Of a DNA stretch of 5,941 nt, positions 5,341 to 5,941 are shown one piece after another (position 1 is the first letter of the stretch; each line of letters begins with the position of its first letter). The notes under the pieces were generated by a model. The model was not told where the DNA came from and did not search any database. It was given only the letters and a program-made list of their open reading frames with translations. Made by a program: the position numbers and the translations under genes. This DNA comes from Thermoplasmata archaeon. Its GTDB lineage: Archaea > Thermoplasmatota > Thermoplasmata > Thermoplasmatales > Thermoplasmataceae. The stretch covers positions 1-5,941 of the forward strand of contig JAKBGP010000149.1 in NCBI GenBank assembly GCA_021833045.1, given 5' to 3'.

Positions 5341-5941
5341 TCACACCTCCATCAGGAAGTTTCCTTCCAGCTTGTCAACACGCTGCACTTTCAGGTACCT
5401 TTCCAGCATTGAATTGCTCTCCTGCAGGAGCACACACCTCATGTCTATTCCAGAGGCCTTCCTTGCAGCTGCTTCCTCCACATTGTCTATTCCGTCCGAA
5501 ACAAGGATCACCTGTTCATCGGAATACTGCAGGGCATCCTCCAGTACCTTGGTGATATCAGTTCCCCCGTCAGCAGAGATGGAACATGCAGCCTTCAGGA
5601 TATCAAAATAGTCTGTGATCTCCTTGTGCACCTCAGTATCAAACAGTCTCAGCGTGAGATGCCCGCCCATGCCTCTCAGCTGCTTTGCCAGTGCGAAGGC
5701 ACATCCACCTGCAAAGGCAACTCTCTGGACGTGTTCGCCCTCGTAGGGCATGGATCCTCCCATGCTTCCTGACTTGTCCAGGTAAACGACAACGTTCTTT
5801 ATTCCCGAATACCGCTGCCTGACCTGTGCCGTCCTTGTGGCTATCTTCAGTGCCATGAGATCATCATCCAGGTATTCGCCAGGAAGCATGTCAGATATCT
5901 CACTGAAGGATCTCATGACCTTGGAACCAATTGGAATCCCT
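5341..5941 (-). CDS. von Willebrand A (VWA) domain protein with intact MIDAS site; 5' end beyond the window
   Basis: The frame is open to the window edge. Counting from the Met codon at 5916-5914, strand VVVYLDKSGSMGG carries D47-x-S49-x-S51, GGTD carries T119, and LVSDG carries D141. Together these are the complete metal-ion-dependent adhesion site (MIDAS) of VWA domains. The sequence before that Met (IPIGSKV) reads as protein and ATG 5916 lacks a clear ribosome-binding site, so the gene probably starts outside and only its C-terminal VWA domain is seen. No signal peptide or membrane span is visible, suggesting an intracellular protein like the partners of MoxR-type AAA+ ATPases, where VWA recruits or presents a substrate. 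It is the first visible gene of a four-gene - strand operon and is GC-rich (one sample 60%). Confidence 0.88.
   Translation of the reverse strand, partial: GIPIGSKVMRSFSEISDMLPGEYLDDDLMALKIATRTAQVRQRYSGIKNVVVYLDKSGSMGGSMPYEGEHVQRVAFAGGCAFALAKQLRGMGGHLTLRLFDTEVHKEITDYFDILKAACSISADGGTDITKVLEDALQYSDEQVILVSDGIDNVEEAAARKASGIDMRCVLLQESNSMLERYLKVQRVDKLEGNFLMEV
5344..5350 (-). promoter_or_regulatory. Ribosome-binding site that sets the DUF6378-like start
   Basis: GGAGGTG on the - strand lies 5 bases before ATG 5338 and within the last codons of the VWA gene. The alternative GTG at 5344-5342 overlaps it and so cannot use it. Confidence 0.7.

Noticed and set aside
5166..5555. + strand reading frame of 129 codons opposite the VWA gene
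   Set aside because: It is antisense to a VWA domain with an intact MIDAS site; its composition is Pro/Cys/Ser-rich and not protein-like.
1..5941. CRISPR array, tRNA, insertion sequence or attachment-site repeats
   Set aside because: I saw no regularly spaced repeats, cloverleaf, transposase-like protein or terminal inverted repeats. The one tandem repeat (3145-3160) has only two adjacent 8-bp units.

Overview
The window is most likely chromosomal or integrated-element DNA from an archaeon, probably of the Thermoplasmata. The evidence is the mix of start signals: strong GGAGGTGA-type ribosome-binding sites inside tightly packed operons, and TTTATA-like boxes placed about 26 bases upstream of genes that have no leader. 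A membrane protein with an exported beta-rich domain carrying N-glycosylation sequons fits the same group. Sampled 60-base stretches range from about 33 to 60% GC. The taxon is an inference; no marker gene or RNA gene is present.

Left part (1-2256, + strand). The window opens in the last 35 codons of a probable winged-helix regulator. Four bases later comes a three-span membrane protein with an exported Ig/PKD-like domain. After a short, odd gap comes a small protein with the D...ExK signature of PD-(D/E)xK nucleases. Its coding frame stays open upstream of its first usable ATG but has no start there, so its 5' end may be frameshifted. It abuts, and is probably translationally coupled to, a 310-residue protein I do not recognise.

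Middle (2308-3646). A Dam-type (D12 class) DNA adenine methyltransferase lies on the - strand, convergent with the nuclease pair. It shares an 85-base divergent promoter region with a 94-residue winged-helix regulator that appears to be leaderless. A perfect tandem ATATCACT repeat sits immediately before the regulator's start and could be its operator. The regulator's 3' end overlaps a convergent 69-residue hypothetical gene.

Right part (3773-5941, - strand). Four genes are packed with 10-base, 4-base-overlap and 2-base junctions. In transcription order they are a von Willebrand A (VWA) protein with a complete MIDAS metal site, running off the right edge; a small protein resembling the phage-associated DUF6378 family; an acidic 117-residue protein; and a 305-residue helical protein that may be a distant DUF3150 relative. 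The two middle genes are much more AT-rich than the outer two, so the operon looks mosaic. VWA proteins of this kind usually work with a MoxR-type AAA+ ATPase, which would be expected just beyond position 5941.

Two candidates for an undescribed system stand out: the coupled nuclease-like/310-residue pair next to the Dam methylase, and the VWA operon with its phage-like insert. Neither can be proved from sequence alone. No tRNA, rRNA, CRISPR array, insertion sequence or attachment site was seen, and no gene-free stretch exceeds 300 bases.
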